Source of the DNA: Streptomyces flaveus
GTDB taxonomy: Bacteria; Actinomycetota; Actinomycetes; Streptomycetales; Streptomycetaceae
Length of the DNA: 64,000 nt
Assembly: GCF_014647675.1 (NCBI RefSeq)
Contig: NZ_BMPQ01000003.1
Location: forward strand, 1-64,000
Direction of reading: 5' to 3'
Made by a program: the position numbers and the translations under genes. Below, piece by piece: positions 55,561 through 64,000 of the stretch. Positions within the stretch are counted from its first letter, which is position 1. Every line of letters begins with the position of its first letter. The notes beneath the pieces are model-generated. The model worked only from the letters and a program-made list of their open reading frames with translations. It ran no database searches and had not been told where the DNA came from.

Positions 55561-56895
55561 ATGCGCAGAACCACAAGCCGCCTGATGCGCGGCATAGCAG
55601 TCCTCTCCGTCCTCGCCCTCGGCGCGACCGCCTGCGGCGGCTCCGACGACAGCGCCGGCGGGGAGCCGGTCTCCGGCGACGACATCACGGCGGCCCTGGA
55701 GAAGGGCGGCACGGTCACGGTCTGGGCCTGGGAGCCGACGCTCAAGACGGTCGCCGCCGACTTCGAGAAGAAGTACCCCAAGGTCAAGATCAACCTCGTC
55801 GCCGAGCGGTCCGGCGACAAGCACTACACCGCCCTGACGAACGCCATCTCGGCCGAGAAGGGCGTCCCCGACGTCGCGCAGGTCGAGTACTTCGCGCTGA
55901 GCCAGTACGCCCTCACCAAGGGCCTCTCCGACCTGGCCCCCTTCGGCGCCGACAAGCTCAAGGACAAGTACACCCCCGGCCCGTGGAACGCCGTGAACGA
56001 GGGTGACGCCGTCTACGGCCTGCCGATGGACTCCGGCCCCATGGCGATGTTCTACAACAAGGCGGTCTTCGACAAGCACAAGGTCGCGGTCCCGACCACC
56101 TGGGACGAGTACGTGGACGCGGCCCGCAAGCTGCACAAGGCCGACCCGAAGGTCTTCATCGCCGCCGACGCCGGTGACGCGGGCTTCACCACCAGCGCGC
56201 TGTGGCAGGCCGGTTCGCGTCCCTACAAGGTCGACGGCACCAATGTGAAGGTCGACTTCTCCGACGCCAAGGCCAAGAAGTACACCGACACCTGGCAGCC
56301 GCTCATCGACGAGAAGCTCGTCGCGCCCATCGCCGGCTGGACCGACGACTGGTACAAGGGCCTGGGCGACGGCACCCTCGCCACCCTGGTCACCGGCGCC
56401 TGGATGCCCGCCAACTTCGTCACCGGCGTGCCGCAGGCCTCCGGCGACTGGCGCGCGGCCCCGATGCCTGCCTGGACCAAGGGCGACAAGGCCAGCGCGG
56501 AGAACGGCGGCAGCTCCCTGGCCCTGCCCACGCTGGGCAAGAACAAGGAACTCGCCTACGCCTTCGCCGAGTACGCGAACTCCGGCGACGGCGTGCAGAC
56601 CCGCATCGACGAGGGCGCCTTCCCGGCGACCAAGGCGGAGCTGGAGTCCCCGGAGTTCCAGAGCAAGGAGTTCGAGTACTTCGGCGGTCAGAAGGCCAAC
56701 GAGATCTTCGCCGAGTCCGCGGCCAACGTGGCCGACGACTGGTCGTACCTGCCCTTCCAGCAGTACGCCAACTCGATCTTCAACGACACCGTCGGCAAGG
56801 CGTACGTCTCGGACACCAAGCTCTCCGAGGGCCTGAAGACCTGGCAGGACGCCTCCATCAAGTACGGCAAGGAGCAGGGCTTCACCGTCGAGTAG
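55561..56895 (+). CDS. Extracellular sugar-binding lipoprotein
   Basis: A 444-residue solute-binding protein. The signal ends at the lipobox ATAC (Cys25) followed by GGSDDSAGGEP, so it is lipid-anchored outside. TVTVWAWEPTLKTVAADFEKKYPKVKINLV opens the fold. PMDSGPMAMFYNKAVFDKH and GGSSLALPTLGKNKELAYAF are typical ligand-site segments of family 1 sugar binders. Codon use is very GC-rich and like that of its neighbours. A repeat-type hairpin follows. Confidence 0.92.
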   Translation: MRRTTSRLMRGIAVLSVLALGATACGGSDDSAGGEPVSGDDITAALEKGGTVTVWAWEPTLKTVAADFEKKYPKVKINLVAERSGDKHYTALTNAISAEKGVPDVAQVEYFALSQYALTKGLSDLAPFGADKLKDKYTPGPWNAVNEGDAVYGLPMDSGPMAMFYNKAVFDKHKVAVPTTWDEYVDAARKLHKADPKVFIAADAGDAGFTTSALWQAGSRPYKVDGTNVKVDFSDAKAKKYTDTWQPLIDEKLVAPIAGWTDDWYKGLGDGTLATLVTGAWMPANFVTGVPQASGDWRAAPMPAWTKGDKASAENGGSSLALPTLGKNKELAYAFAEYANSGDGVQTRIDEGAFPATKAELESPEFQSKEFEYFGGQKANEIFAESAANVADDWSYLPFQQYANSIFNDTVGKAYVSDTKLSEGLKTWQDASIKYGKEQGFTVE

Positions 56896-56958
56896 TCGAG
56901 GTACGCCCTCACGTCGCCGCCCGTGCGACAGCGCTCCGCTGAGGGTGCAGTGATTCGG

Positions 56959-57032
56959 CTGCGGGTCGGTGGGGGCTGGTCGCGCAGTTCCCCGCGCCCC
57001 TAAAGGAAGGCCTGCGGCCTCCTTAGGGGCGC
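56959..57032. repeat. Streptomyces intergenic hairpin repeat, copy A
   Basis: CTGCGGGT...GGCTGGTCGCGCAGTTCCCC is followed by a hairpin with arms GCGCCCCTAA and TTAGGGGCGC and an inner GGCCTGCGGCC core. The same units recur at 62979-63049 and 63092-63126. Between the binding-protein and GH42 genes it probably acts as a partial terminator within the cluster. Confidence 0.85.
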
Positions 57033-57113
57033 GGTACGCACCGGACTTCACCAAGGCTGCTCAGCCGAGGTACGCCCCCCCGCCGCCCCGTGCGACACAC
57101 CGGAAGGACCGCC

Positions 57114-59156
57114 ATGATCTCCACCCTCCTGTCCCAGCTGCACGGGCCGGACGGTGACCCCACCCCACGCCTCGTGTACGGCGCCGACTACAACCCCGAG
57201 CAGTGGCCTCGTGAGGTGTGGGAGGAGGACGTACGGCTGATGCGTGAGGCCGGCGTCAACCTGGTCTCCGTGGGGATCTTCTCCTGGGCCCGCATCCAGC
57301 CGGCCCAGGACGAGTGGGACTTCGGGTGGCTCGACGAGATCATGGACCTGCTGCACGCGGGCGGCATCGGGGTCGACCTCGCCACCGCCACCGCGTCCCC
57401 GCCGCCCTGGCTCACCACGGCGCACCCGGAGATCCTTCCGGTGACCGCCTCCGGTGAGACGGTGTGGCCGGGGGCGCGGCAGCACTGGCGGCCCACCTCG
57501 CCGGTGTTCCGGAAGTACGCACTTCACCTGGTGCGGAAGATGGCCGAGCGTTACGTCGGCCATCCCGCCCTGGTGGCCTGGCACATCTCCAACGAGCTGG
57601 GCTGCCACAACATCTACGACTACTCGGACGACGCCGCCCGTGCCTTCCGCGACTGGCTGCGCGCCCGCTACACCACGCTCGACGCCCTCAACCACGCCTG
57701 GGGTACGGCCTTCTGGTCCCAGCGCTACAGCGAGTGGGAGCAGATCCTGCCGCCCCGGCTGACCGCCTCCCACCCGAACCCGACCCAGCAGCTGGACTTC
57801 AAGCGCTTCTCCTCCGACGCGCTGAAGGAGTATCTGCGCGCGGAACGGGACGTACTGCGGGAGATCACCCCCGACGTGCCCATCACCACCAACTTCATGG
57901 TGATGAACGGCACCAAGGGCATGAACTACCCGGACTGGGCGGGCGAGATCGACTTCGTCTCCAACGACCACTACGTCCACCCCGGCCCCCAGGACCGCGA
58001 CGAGCTGTCCTTCTCCGCCAACCTGACCGGCGGCATCGCGGGCGGACGCCCCTGGTTCCTCATGGAGCACTCCACCAGCGCCGTCAACTGGCAGCCCGTC
58101 AACGTCGCGAAGCGCCCCGGTGACCTGGCCCGCGACTCGCTGCTGCACGTCGCGCACGGCGCCGACGCCGTCTGCTACTTCCAGTGGCGGCAGTCGGCGG
58201 CCGGCGCCGAGAAGTACCACTCCGCGATGGTGCCGCACGCCGGTGAGGACAGTGACCTCTTCCGCGCGGTGGTGGCCCTCGGCGACACCCTCAAGACCCT
58301 GGCCCCCGTCGCCGGGAGCGAGCGCGAACCTGCCCCGGTGGGCATCCTCTTCGACTGGGACTCGTGGTGGGCGAGCGAACAGGACTCCCACCCCACCTCC
58401 CTGCTCGACTACCGCCAGGAAGCGCTCGACTGGTACTCCGCGCTCCTCGCCCTCGGCATCCGTGCCGACCTCATCACCAGCCGCACCGACCTCGACCGCC
58501 ACCGGGTGCTGATCGCGCCGGTGCTCCACGTCGTCCCCGCCGAACTCGCCAAGGAGCTCACGCGGTACGTCGAGAGCGGCGGCCACCTGGTCACCACGTA
58601 CTTCTCCGGAGTCGTCGACGAGAACGACCACATCTGGCTCGGCGGCTACCCGGGCGCCCTGCGCGAGCTGCTCGGCATCCGCATCGAGGAGTTCGGGCCC
58701 CTGCTCGAAGGCGAGACCGTAGACCTGGACGGCGTCGGCACGGGCTCCCTGTGGACCGACCGGATCACCGTCACCGACCCGGAGGCGGAGGTCCTGGCCC
58801 ACTACCGCACGGGTGCGTATGCCGACCGGCCCGCTGTGACCCGCCGGTCCACGGGCAGCGGTTCGGCCGTGTACGTCTCCACCCGGCTCGGTGTCGAAGG
58901 GCTCACCGCCCTGCTGCCGCGGCTGCTCGCCCCGGCCGGCGTCGAGAGCGAACTGCCCGCCGCCGCACGCGGGTCGGTCGAGCAGACCGTACGCCGCGGC
59001 ACCGACGCCCGCTTCCTGTTCCTGGTCAACCGGACCGACTCGGCAGTGCCGCTGACCGGCCTCACCGGAGAGGTCCTGCACGGCACCACCGACGCCGACG
59101 GCGATCTCGTACTGGAACCCAGGGGCGTCGCCGTACTACGGCAACCCACCACCTGA
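57114..59156 (+). CDS. GH42 beta-galactosidase
   Basis: A 680-residue cytoplasmic enzyme, without a signal peptide. The TIM barrel starts LVYGADYNPEQWPREVWEED. The acid/base is Glu161 in AWHISNELGCHN and the nucleophile Glu318 in WFLMEHSTSAVNW. A trimerisation domain (about 390-590) and a small C-terminal beta domain follow. It should cleave short galactosides after import by the adjacent ABC system. The start follows GGAAGG. It lies after repeat copy A, which may set its expression apart from the importer. Confidence 0.93.
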   Translation: MISTLLSQLHGPDGDPTPRLVYGADYNPEQWPREVWEEDVRLMREAGVNLVSVGIFSWARIQPAQDEWDFGWLDEIMDLLHAGGIGVDLATATASPPPWLTTAHPEILPVTASGETVWPGARQHWRPTSPVFRKYALHLVRKMAERYVGHPALVAWHISNELGCHNIYDYSDDAARAFRDWLRARYTTLDALNHAWGTAFWSQRYSEWEQILPPRLTASHPNPTQQLDFKRFSSDALKEYLRAERDVLREITPDVPITTNFMVMNGTKGMNYPDWAGEIDFVSNDHYVHPGPQDRDELSFSANLTGGIAGGRPWFLMEHSTSAVNWQPVNVAKRPGDLARDSLLHVAHGADAVCYFQWRQSAAGAEKYHSAMVPHAGEDSDLFRAVVALGDTLKTLAPVAGSEREPAPVGILFDWDSWWASEQDSHPTSLLDYRQEALDWYSALLALGIRADLITSRTDLDRHRVLIAPVLHVVPAELAKELTRYVESGGHLVTTYFSGVVDENDHIWLGGYPGALRELLGIRIEEFGPLLEGETVDLDGVGTGSLWTDRITVTDPEAEVLAHYRTGAYADRPAVTRRSTGSGSAVYVSTRLGVEGLTALLPRLLAPAGVESELPAAARGSVEQTVRRGTDARFLFLVNRTDSAVPLTGLTGEVLHGTTDADGDLVLEPRGVAVLRQPTT

Positions 59157-59273
59157 CCCCCGCACTTGGACTTCCTCGGACAGCACCGCACCCGTCCGAG
59201 GGCCATCCCTCCTGCCCGACGGGTGGGAGGTCAACCGCAGCTACCACCACCGCAGTTGGGAGCACACGACACG

Positions 59274-61325
59274 ATGGCACGCCGCACCCGCAACAGACGG
59301 CTCCTCGGAGCCGCCGGCCTCACCGCCCTGGCCACCGGGGCCGCCCTGCTCTCCGCCCCGTCGTCCACGGCACAGGTCCCGGAGGCGGACACCCCCTCCG
59401 TCACCGTCCGGCCCGACCCGTCCTACAAGCACGACAAGTTCGAGGGCTGGGGCACCAGCCTGGTCTGGTTCGCGAACGCCACCGGCGACTATCCGCCGGC
59501 GGTACGGGAGAAGCTGGCGAAGCTTCTCTTCGACGACTCCGGTCTCGCGCTGAACATCGCGCGCTACAACATCGGCGGCGGCAACGCCCCGGACGTCAAG
59601 GACTACCTGCGCGCCGGCGGTGCCGTGGAGGGCTGGTGGAAGGCCCCGGCGGGCACCACCCGCGAGGACACCGACTGGTGGAGCGCCGAGGACAAGAACG
59701 ACTGGAACCCGAAGGCCGACGCCACCCAGCGCTGGTGGGTGGACCGGATCAAGAAGGACATCACCCACTGGGAGACGTTCAGCAACTCGCCGCCCTGGTT
59801 CATGACCGAGAGCGGCTACGTCTCCGGCGGCTTCGACTCCAAGACCGACCAGCTGAAGCCCGAGTCGATCGACGACTTCGCCAAGTACCTGGTGGGCGCC
59901 ACCGAGCGCCTCGAGAAGGCCCACAAGATCGACGTCGACACCCTCGACCCGTTCAACGAGCCGAACACCGACTACTGGGGCACCAAGCTGGGACCCGACG
60001 GCGAGCCCGTAGGCGGCCGTCAGGAAGGCGCCCACATGGGCCCCGAACTCCAGCAGAAGGTGCTCCGCGCGCTGGCCCCGGTCCTGGACAAGTCCCGTAC
60101 CGACGCGGAGATCTCCGCGATGGACGAGACCAACCCGAGCACCTTCACGCAGAACTGGCTCAGCTACCCGCAGGAGGTGCGCGACCTCGTCGACCAGATG
60201 AACGTCCACACCTACGGCACCGGCGGCCGCACCAGCGCGCGCGACCTCGCCAAGGCCGAGGACAAGCCGCTGTGGATGAGCGAGGTCGAGGGCGACTGGG
60301 GCGACGGCCAGAGCTTCACGGACATGCGTCCGGGCCTGGGCCTGGCCCAGCGCATCGTCGACGACCTGCGTGAACTGGAGCCCAGCGCCTGGGTGTTCTG
60401 GCAGCCGGTCGAGGACTACGACAACATGAAGCCCGGCGGCGAGTCCGCGAAGGGCGGCAACTGGGGCTCCATCCAGCTCCCGTTCAGCTGCACCTCCGAG
60501 GACACCCTCGAGTCGTGCCCGATCTACACCAACACGAAGTTCGACACCGCCCGGAACTTCACGCACTACATCAAGCCCGGTGACCGGCTGATCCAGGTGA
60601 ACGACACCTCCAGCGCCGCCGCCGTCTCCAAGAAGGGCGACAGGGCGAGCGTCGTCCACGTCAACAGCACCACCGGCGCCCGTACGGTCACCGTCGACCT
60701 GTCGAAGTTCGGCAAGATCAGCCGCCACGCCAGCGTCACCCCCGTGGTGACCAGCGCCGACAACAAGCTCGAGCGGCACAAGCGCATCAAGGTCAGCGAC
60801 GGCAAGGCCACCTTCACCGTGCCCGCCCAGTCGGTGACCTCCTTCGTCATCAAGGGCGTGTCCGGTGTCGCCAAGGACGCCGCGCTGCTCCAGAAGGGCC
60901 ACACCTACAAGCTGACCGGCGTGCAGAGCAACAAGGCACTGACCGTCGCCGGCAACGGCACCAACCTGGTCATCAGGTCGGCCGCCACGGGCACGGCCAA
61001 CGCCGGCCAGCAGTGGCAGCTGCAGCAGATCAGCGGTGACACGGACAACCGGCAGCGGTACGTGTTCACCAACCCCGTGGAGGGCAAGCGCCTCGCCGTC
61101 CGTGACGGCGCCCCGATCGTGGAGCCCGACAAGGGCGGACGTGACAAGGCCACCCAGTGGATCATGTCCACGACCGGTGACGGCACCTTCACCCTCGTCA
61201 ACGCAGCCACCGGCCGCCTCCTGGAGGTCGGCGGACAGGCCACCAACGAGGGCGCGGCCGTGACGCTGTGGACGCCCAACTCCGGCTCCAACCAGCGCTG
61301 GAGGGTCACGGACGTGACCGACTGA
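59274..61325 (+). CDS. Secreted GH30 (GH30_5-like) endo-galactanase with RICIN domain
   Basis: A 683-residue secreted protein. The signal peptide (about 1-33) ends ALLSAPSSTAQ. The catalytic barrel begins KFEGWGTSLVWFANATGDYP, with NIARYNIGGGN. The acid/base is Glu229 in LDPFNEPNTDYWG and the nucleophile Glu337 in LWMSEVEGDWG. A beta domain follows to about 530. A C-terminal ricin-type lectin module (TYKLTGVQSNKALTV, then QQWQLQQI) ends the protein. The family suggests endo-beta-1,6-galactanase activity; the subfamily is inferred from recalled motifs. It would release galactobiose outside for the importer and GH42. Confidence 0.85.
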   Translation: MARRTRNRRLLGAAGLTALATGAALLSAPSSTAQVPEADTPSVTVRPDPSYKHDKFEGWGTSLVWFANATGDYPPAVREKLAKLLFDDSGLALNIARYNIGGGNAPDVKDYLRAGGAVEGWWKAPAGTTREDTDWWSAEDKNDWNPKADATQRWWVDRIKKDITHWETFSNSPPWFMTESGYVSGGFDSKTDQLKPESIDDFAKYLVGATERLEKAHKIDVDTLDPFNEPNTDYWGTKLGPDGEPVGGRQEGAHMGPELQQKVLRALAPVLDKSRTDAEISAMDETNPSTFTQNWLSYPQEVRDLVDQMNVHTYGTGGRTSARDLAKAEDKPLWMSEVEGDWGDGQSFTDMRPGLGLAQRIVDDLRELEPSAWVFWQPVEDYDNMKPGGESAKGGNWGSIQLPFSCTSEDTLESCPIYTNTKFDTARNFTHYIKPGDRLIQVNDTSSAAAVSKKGDRASVVHVNSTTGARTVTVDLSKFGKISRHASVTPVVTSADNKLERHKRIKVSDGKATFTVPAQSVTSFVIKGVSGVAKDAALLQKGHTYKLTGVQSNKALTVAGNGTNLVIRSAATGTANAGQQWQLQQISGDTDNRQRYVFTNPVEGKRLAVRDGAPIVEPDKGGRDKATQWIMSTTGDGTFTLVNAATGRLLEVGGQATNEGAAVTLWTPNSGSNQRWRVTDVTD

Positions 61326-61348
61326 TCCACTCGCACATGTGTGTGGGG

Positions 61349-61389
61349 CGTGACGCCTCCGGTCCGGCGGCCGGAGGCGTCACGTTTTT
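61349..61389 (+). terminator. Strong Rho-independent terminator
   Basis: Perfect 14-base arms (61349-61362 and 61371-61384) with an 8-base loop are followed by TTTTT. It ends the galactan cluster 24 bases after the GH30 stop. Confidence 0.95.
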
Positions 61390-61475
61390 CTGCCGTACTG
61401 GTGCGGTTGTAGGTCTCATGGCCGAGGGCCCCTGGGACGTAAATCCCATGTACGGGGCGCGGGCCGGTTGAGAGC

Positions 61476-62900
61476 ATGACTGCCATGCTCAGAGCCGCCG
61501 TAGAGAGACCCGTGTCCCGTCGTTCCGCGCCGCCCGCCTGGGTGGTGGTGGCGCTCGCCTGCGCGGGCCAGTTCCTCGTCGTGCTCGACATCTCCGTGGT
61601 CAACGTGGCCCTGCCCTCGATGCGGGCCGACCTGGCGCTGAGCGCGACGGGACTCCAGTGGGTCGTCAACGCGTACACGATCGCCTTCGCCGGATTCATG
61701 CTGCTCGGCGGGCGGGCCGGGGACCTGTACGGGCGCAAGCGGATGTTCCTGATCGGGCTCGCCCTCTTCACGCTCGCCTCGCTCGGCGGCGGGCTCGCCC
61801 AGGCGGAGTGGCAGCTGCTGCTCGCGCGGGCCGTGCAGGGGCTGGGCGCGGCGGTACTCGCGCCCTCGACGCTGACGATCCTGACGTCGGCCGTACCGGA
61901 AGGGGCGGCACGCGCCCGTGCCATCGCGACCTGGACGGCTGTCGGCGCGGGCGGCGGCGCGGCGGGCGGGCTCGTCGGTGGGTTGCTGGTCGAGGGGCTG
62001 TCCTGGCGATGGGTGCTGCTGATCAACGTGCCCGTCGGCGCCGTCGTCCTGGCCGGCGCCCTGCGGTGGCTCCCCGAGAGCCGGGCCGGTGACGGGCGGC
62101 GGCTGGATCTGCCGGGGGCGCTGCTGGTCACGGCTGGCCTCGCGACCCTCGCGTACGGAATCGTGCAGACGGAGGCCGAGGGCTGGACCTCGTCCGCGGC
62201 CGTCGCCCCGCTGCTTGCCGGGGTCGCGCTGATCGGGCTGTTCCTGCTGGTCGAGGCGCGGACGAAGGCGCCGCTGATGCCGCTGAAGCTGTTCCGTATA
62301 CGGTCGGTGTCGTCGGCGAACGTGGCGATGTTCCTGTGCGGCGCGGCCATGTTCTGCATGTGGTTCTTCATGACGCTGTACGCCCAGAACGTGCTCGGCT
62401 ATACGCCTCTGGAGGCCGGCCTCGCGCTGATGCCCAGCTCGCTCGCGGTGGTGCTGGGCGCGAAGCTTGCGCCGCGTCTCATGCGGGTCGTCGGGGCGCG
62501 CCATGTCGCGGTGTTCGGGACCCTGGTGGCCGCCGTCGGGTTCGGCTGGCAGTCGACGATGAGCGCGGACGGTACGTACCTCACCGCGATCATGTTCCCC
62601 GGGATCCTGATGATGCTCGGCGCCGGACTGGCGGCGACGCCGCTCGGCTCGCTGGCCACGTCGGGGGCGGCGCCGGGGGACGCCGGACTGGTCTCGGGCC
62701 TCGTCAACACCTCGCGCACGATGGGCGGTTCGCTCGGCCTCTCGGTGATGTCGACGATCGCGGCGGCGCGGACCGGGGCCGACACGTCGGCCCCGGCACT
62801 GACGGAGGGGTACGCGCTGGCCTTCCGTACGGGGATGGGGTTGCTGCTCGGCGGCGCGGTACTGATGCTGCTGTGGCTGCCACGGCGCTCCGCTGGTTAG
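61476..62900 (+). CDS. DHA2-type MFS exporter
   Basis: A 474-residue transporter of about 14 spans. FLVVLDISVVNVALPSMRAD is span 1, GGRAGDLYGRKRM motif A, and LLLARAVQGLGAAVLAPSTL motif B/C-like. FFMTLYAQNVLGYTPLEAGL and GGSLGLSVMSTIAAARTG are late-span signatures. It stands alone and no linked regulator is visible. It probably exports a hydrophobic small molecule; the substrate is unknown. ATG 61476 or 61485 could start it. Confidence 0.87.
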   Translation: MTAMLRAAVERPVSRRSAPPAWVVVALACAGQFLVVLDISVVNVALPSMRADLALSATGLQWVVNAYTIAFAGFMLLGGRAGDLYGRKRMFLIGLALFTLASLGGGLAQAEWQLLLARAVQGLGAAVLAPSTLTILTSAVPEGAARARAIATWTAVGAGGGAAGGLVGGLLVEGLSWRWVLLINVPVGAVVLAGALRWLPESRAGDGRRLDLPGALLVTAGLATLAYGIVQTEAEGWTSSAAVAPLLAGVALIGLFLLVEARTKAPLMPLKLFRIRSVSSANVAMFLCGAAMFCMWFFMTLYAQNVLGYTPLEAGLALMPSSLAVVLGAKLAPRLMRVVGARHVAVFGTLVAAVGFGWQSTMSADGTYLTAIMFPGILMMLGAGLAATPLGSLATSGAAPGDAGLVSGLVNTSRTMGGSLGLSVMSTIAAARTGADTSAPALTEGYALAFRTGMGLLLGGAVLMLLWLPRRSAG

Positions 62901-62913
62901 GTGGTTCGAAAGC

Positions 62914-63126
62914 TGCGGGTTCGTTGTGCCCGCGGCCCTAACCCGGCCAGGGGGTGGGGGGTGACAGTCGTTTCGCGGCTGCGGGCGCGTTGTGGCTGGT
63001 CGCGCAGTTCCCCGCGCCCCTTAGAGGCCTGCGGCCTCCTTCGGGGCGCTGGTCGCGCCCGCGTGGCGGAGCCGCACATCGATACAGCCCTGCGCCCCTT
63101 AGAGGCCTGCGGCCTCCTCGGGGCGC
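62914..63126. repeat. Streptomyces intergenic hairpin repeats, partial copy plus copies B and C
   Basis: GCTGCGGGTTCGTTGTG at 62914-62930 is a partial unit. 62979-63049 repeats copy A (CTGCGGG...GGCTGGTCGCGCAG...) with the hairpin GCGCCCCTTAGAGGCCTGCG...GGGGCGC. 63092-63126 repeats that hairpin alone. They fill the space between the convergent MFS and response-regulator genes and are likely terminators for both. Confidence 0.85.
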
Positions 63127-63132
63127 GGGGTC

Positions 63133-63774
63133 TCAGAGCCAGCCCTGCTGGCGTGCCTCCCGCATCGCCTCCATGCGGTTGCGGGTGCCCGTTTTGCCGA
63201 TCGCGGAGGAGAGGTAGTTGCGGACCGTGGACTCGGAGAGGTGGAGTCTGGTGGCGATGTCGGCGACGGTCGAGCCGTCGGCGGAGGCCTTCAGTACGTC
63301 GCATTCGCGAGCCGTGAGCGGACTCGGTCCCGCGCTCAACGCGGCCGCGGCGAGCGCCGGATCGATCACCGTCTCGCCGGTCAGTACCCGTCGGATGGAG
63401 GCGGCCAGCTCCTCCACGGGCCCGTCCTTCACCAGGAACCCCGCGGCGCCCGCCTCCATGGCCCGCCGCAGATACCCGGGGCGGCCGAAGGTGGTGAGGA
63501 TCAGCACCCGGCAGTCGGGGACCTCGTCCCGCAACCGCGCGGCGGCGTCGAGCCCGCTGATCCCCGGCAACTCGATGTCCAGCAACGCGACATCGGGCCG
63601 CGACTCCAGCGCCGCGTCCACGATCACGTCACCCGCCGCCACCTGCGCGACCACCTCGATGTCGTCCTCAAGCCCGAGCAGTAAAGCGAGGGCGCCCCGC
63701 ATCATCCCCTGGTCCTCGGCGAGCAGCACGCGGATGGACTTGGCGGGACGGTGGTCCCGGGGCATCTCGTTCAC
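63133..63774 (-). CDS. NarL/DesR-type response regulator
   Basis: A 213-residue regulator. The receiver has the acidic pocket AEDQ, Asp66 in VALLDIELPG, LTTFGRPGYLRRAMEAGAAG and GFLVKDGPVEE. The LuxR helix-turn-helix is LTARECDVLKASADGSTVAD, then TRLHLSESTVRNYLSSAI. It resembles DesR-type regulators of membrane lipid fluidity, but that function is not proven. The start is GTG 63774 or ATG 63765. The partner kinase lies directly upstream and runs past the window edge. Confidence 0.9.
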   Translation of the reverse strand: MNEMPRDHRPAKSIRVLLAEDQGMMRGALALLLGLEDDIEVVAQVAAGDVIVDAALESRPDVALLDIELPGISGLDAAARLRDEVPDCRVLILTTFGRPGYLRRAMEAGAAGFLVKDGPVEELAASIRRVLTGETVIDPALAAAALSAGPSPLTARECDVLKASADGSTVADIATRLHLSESTVRNYLSSAIGKTGTRNRMEAMREARQQGWL

Positions 63775-63817
63775 GGCCCAAGCGTAGGCCGGGCGGACGC
63801 ACTCCGATCAGGGCCCT

Positions 63818-64000
63818 TCAGGCCGCCGTCCCCGGCAGCTTCAGCACACGCGCCCCCTCCGAAACGTCCGCCGGGACCCCCGCCTCACCCAACTCCGCCG
63901 TCTCCACCGGCAGTTCCGCCGTCACCACGAAGCCGCCCCGCGGACCGGGCCCCGCCTCCAGTGAGCCGCCCGCCACCGCGAGGCGTTCCGTGAGGCCCTT
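63818..64000 (-). CDS. Sensor histidine kinase, C-terminal end (partial)
   Basis: The last 60 codons of a kinase, in frame to TGA at 63818-63820. It begins KGLTERLAVAGGSLEAGPGP, the G2-region end of a HATPase domain, then RGGFVVTAELPVETAELG. The following 25 residues form a non-conserved tail. Its stop is 43 bases before the response-regulator start, so they are a pair. The rest lies outside the window. Confidence 0.8.
   Translation of the reverse strand, partial: KGLTERLAVAGGSLEAGPGPRGGFVVTAELPVETAELGEAGVPADVSEGARVLKLPGTAA

Noticed and set aside
55237..57054. A 605-residue minus-strand frame opposite the sugar permease and binding-protein genes
   Set aside because: Shadow frame with Val/Gly/Leu/Arg bias; the plus-strand genes have signal, lipobox and EAA-loop motifs.

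Overview
The window is chromosomal DNA of a Streptomyces or close relative. It is very GC-rich with strong G/C third-position bias, and many starts are GTG with 4-base GTGA stop/start overlaps. It carries F420-type oxidoreductases, a WhiJ/DUF397/anti-sigma triad, a SapA-like secreted protein, a DUF6223 protein, and sugar ABC permeases without their own ATPase. About 60 genes are read. No tRNA, rRNA or CRISPR array was seen.

Left part (1-13.6 kb): the probable right end of an IS200/IS605-type element, two acetyltransferases, a membrane-anchored peptidoglycan-binding protein, and an MFS pump fused to a winged-helix domain. Then come a tandem paralogous pair, DUF1992 and FHA proteins, and a 200-bp foldback (MITE-like) repeat. 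An O-methyltransferase follows, then a GT87-PAP2 fusion convergent with a polytopic membrane protein, an overlooked 57-residue membrane protein, and a coupled SapA-like protein/lipoprotein pair.

Steroid-like block (14-16.8 kb and 36-51.3 kb): a CYP125-type P450 and FadA5-type thiolase are divergent, as in Mycobacterium. Further on are an MBL-fold hydrolase, aldehyde dehydrogenase, 3Fe-4S ferredoxin, KstR-type TetR regulator, Rv3520c-type F420 oxidoreductase and double-length FadE34-type acyl-CoA dehydrogenase. Five sites matching the mycobacterial KstR box (two perfect, three with one mismatch) lie at these promoters. A second shared palindrome sits at the F420 and FadE genes. A glycosyltransferase/methyltransferase/prenyltransferase-like operon shares a KstR box with the regulator. 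Together they look like a steroid or isoprenoid side-chain oxidation regulon; no ring-cleavage genes are in the window. A broken thiolase copy lies at 21.2 kb.

Middle (16.8-35.9 kb): a coupled GH3 glycosidase/carboxylesterase pair; the WhiJ-type triad; a gene with a premature amber stop; PPOX, PadR and two-component genes beside a perfect 40-bp palindrome; a decayed amino-acid permease; and DoxX, phosphotransferase and F420 genes. A cobalamin riboswitch then precedes a five-gene, overlap-coupled operon. It encodes a surface-anchored alpha/alpha-repeat protein resembling transcobalamin, a second anchored protein, and ECF transporter T, A1A2 and S components. It is probably a B12 (or cobalt) capture and uptake system.

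Right end (51.4-64 kb): an apparently leaderless membrane-protein/regulator pair with duplicated operators; a LacI-controlled ABC importer with GH42 and secreted GH30-RICIN enzymes, consistent with beta-galactan use; an MFS exporter; repeated hairpin elements; and a NarL-type regulator with the end of its histidine kinase running off the window.
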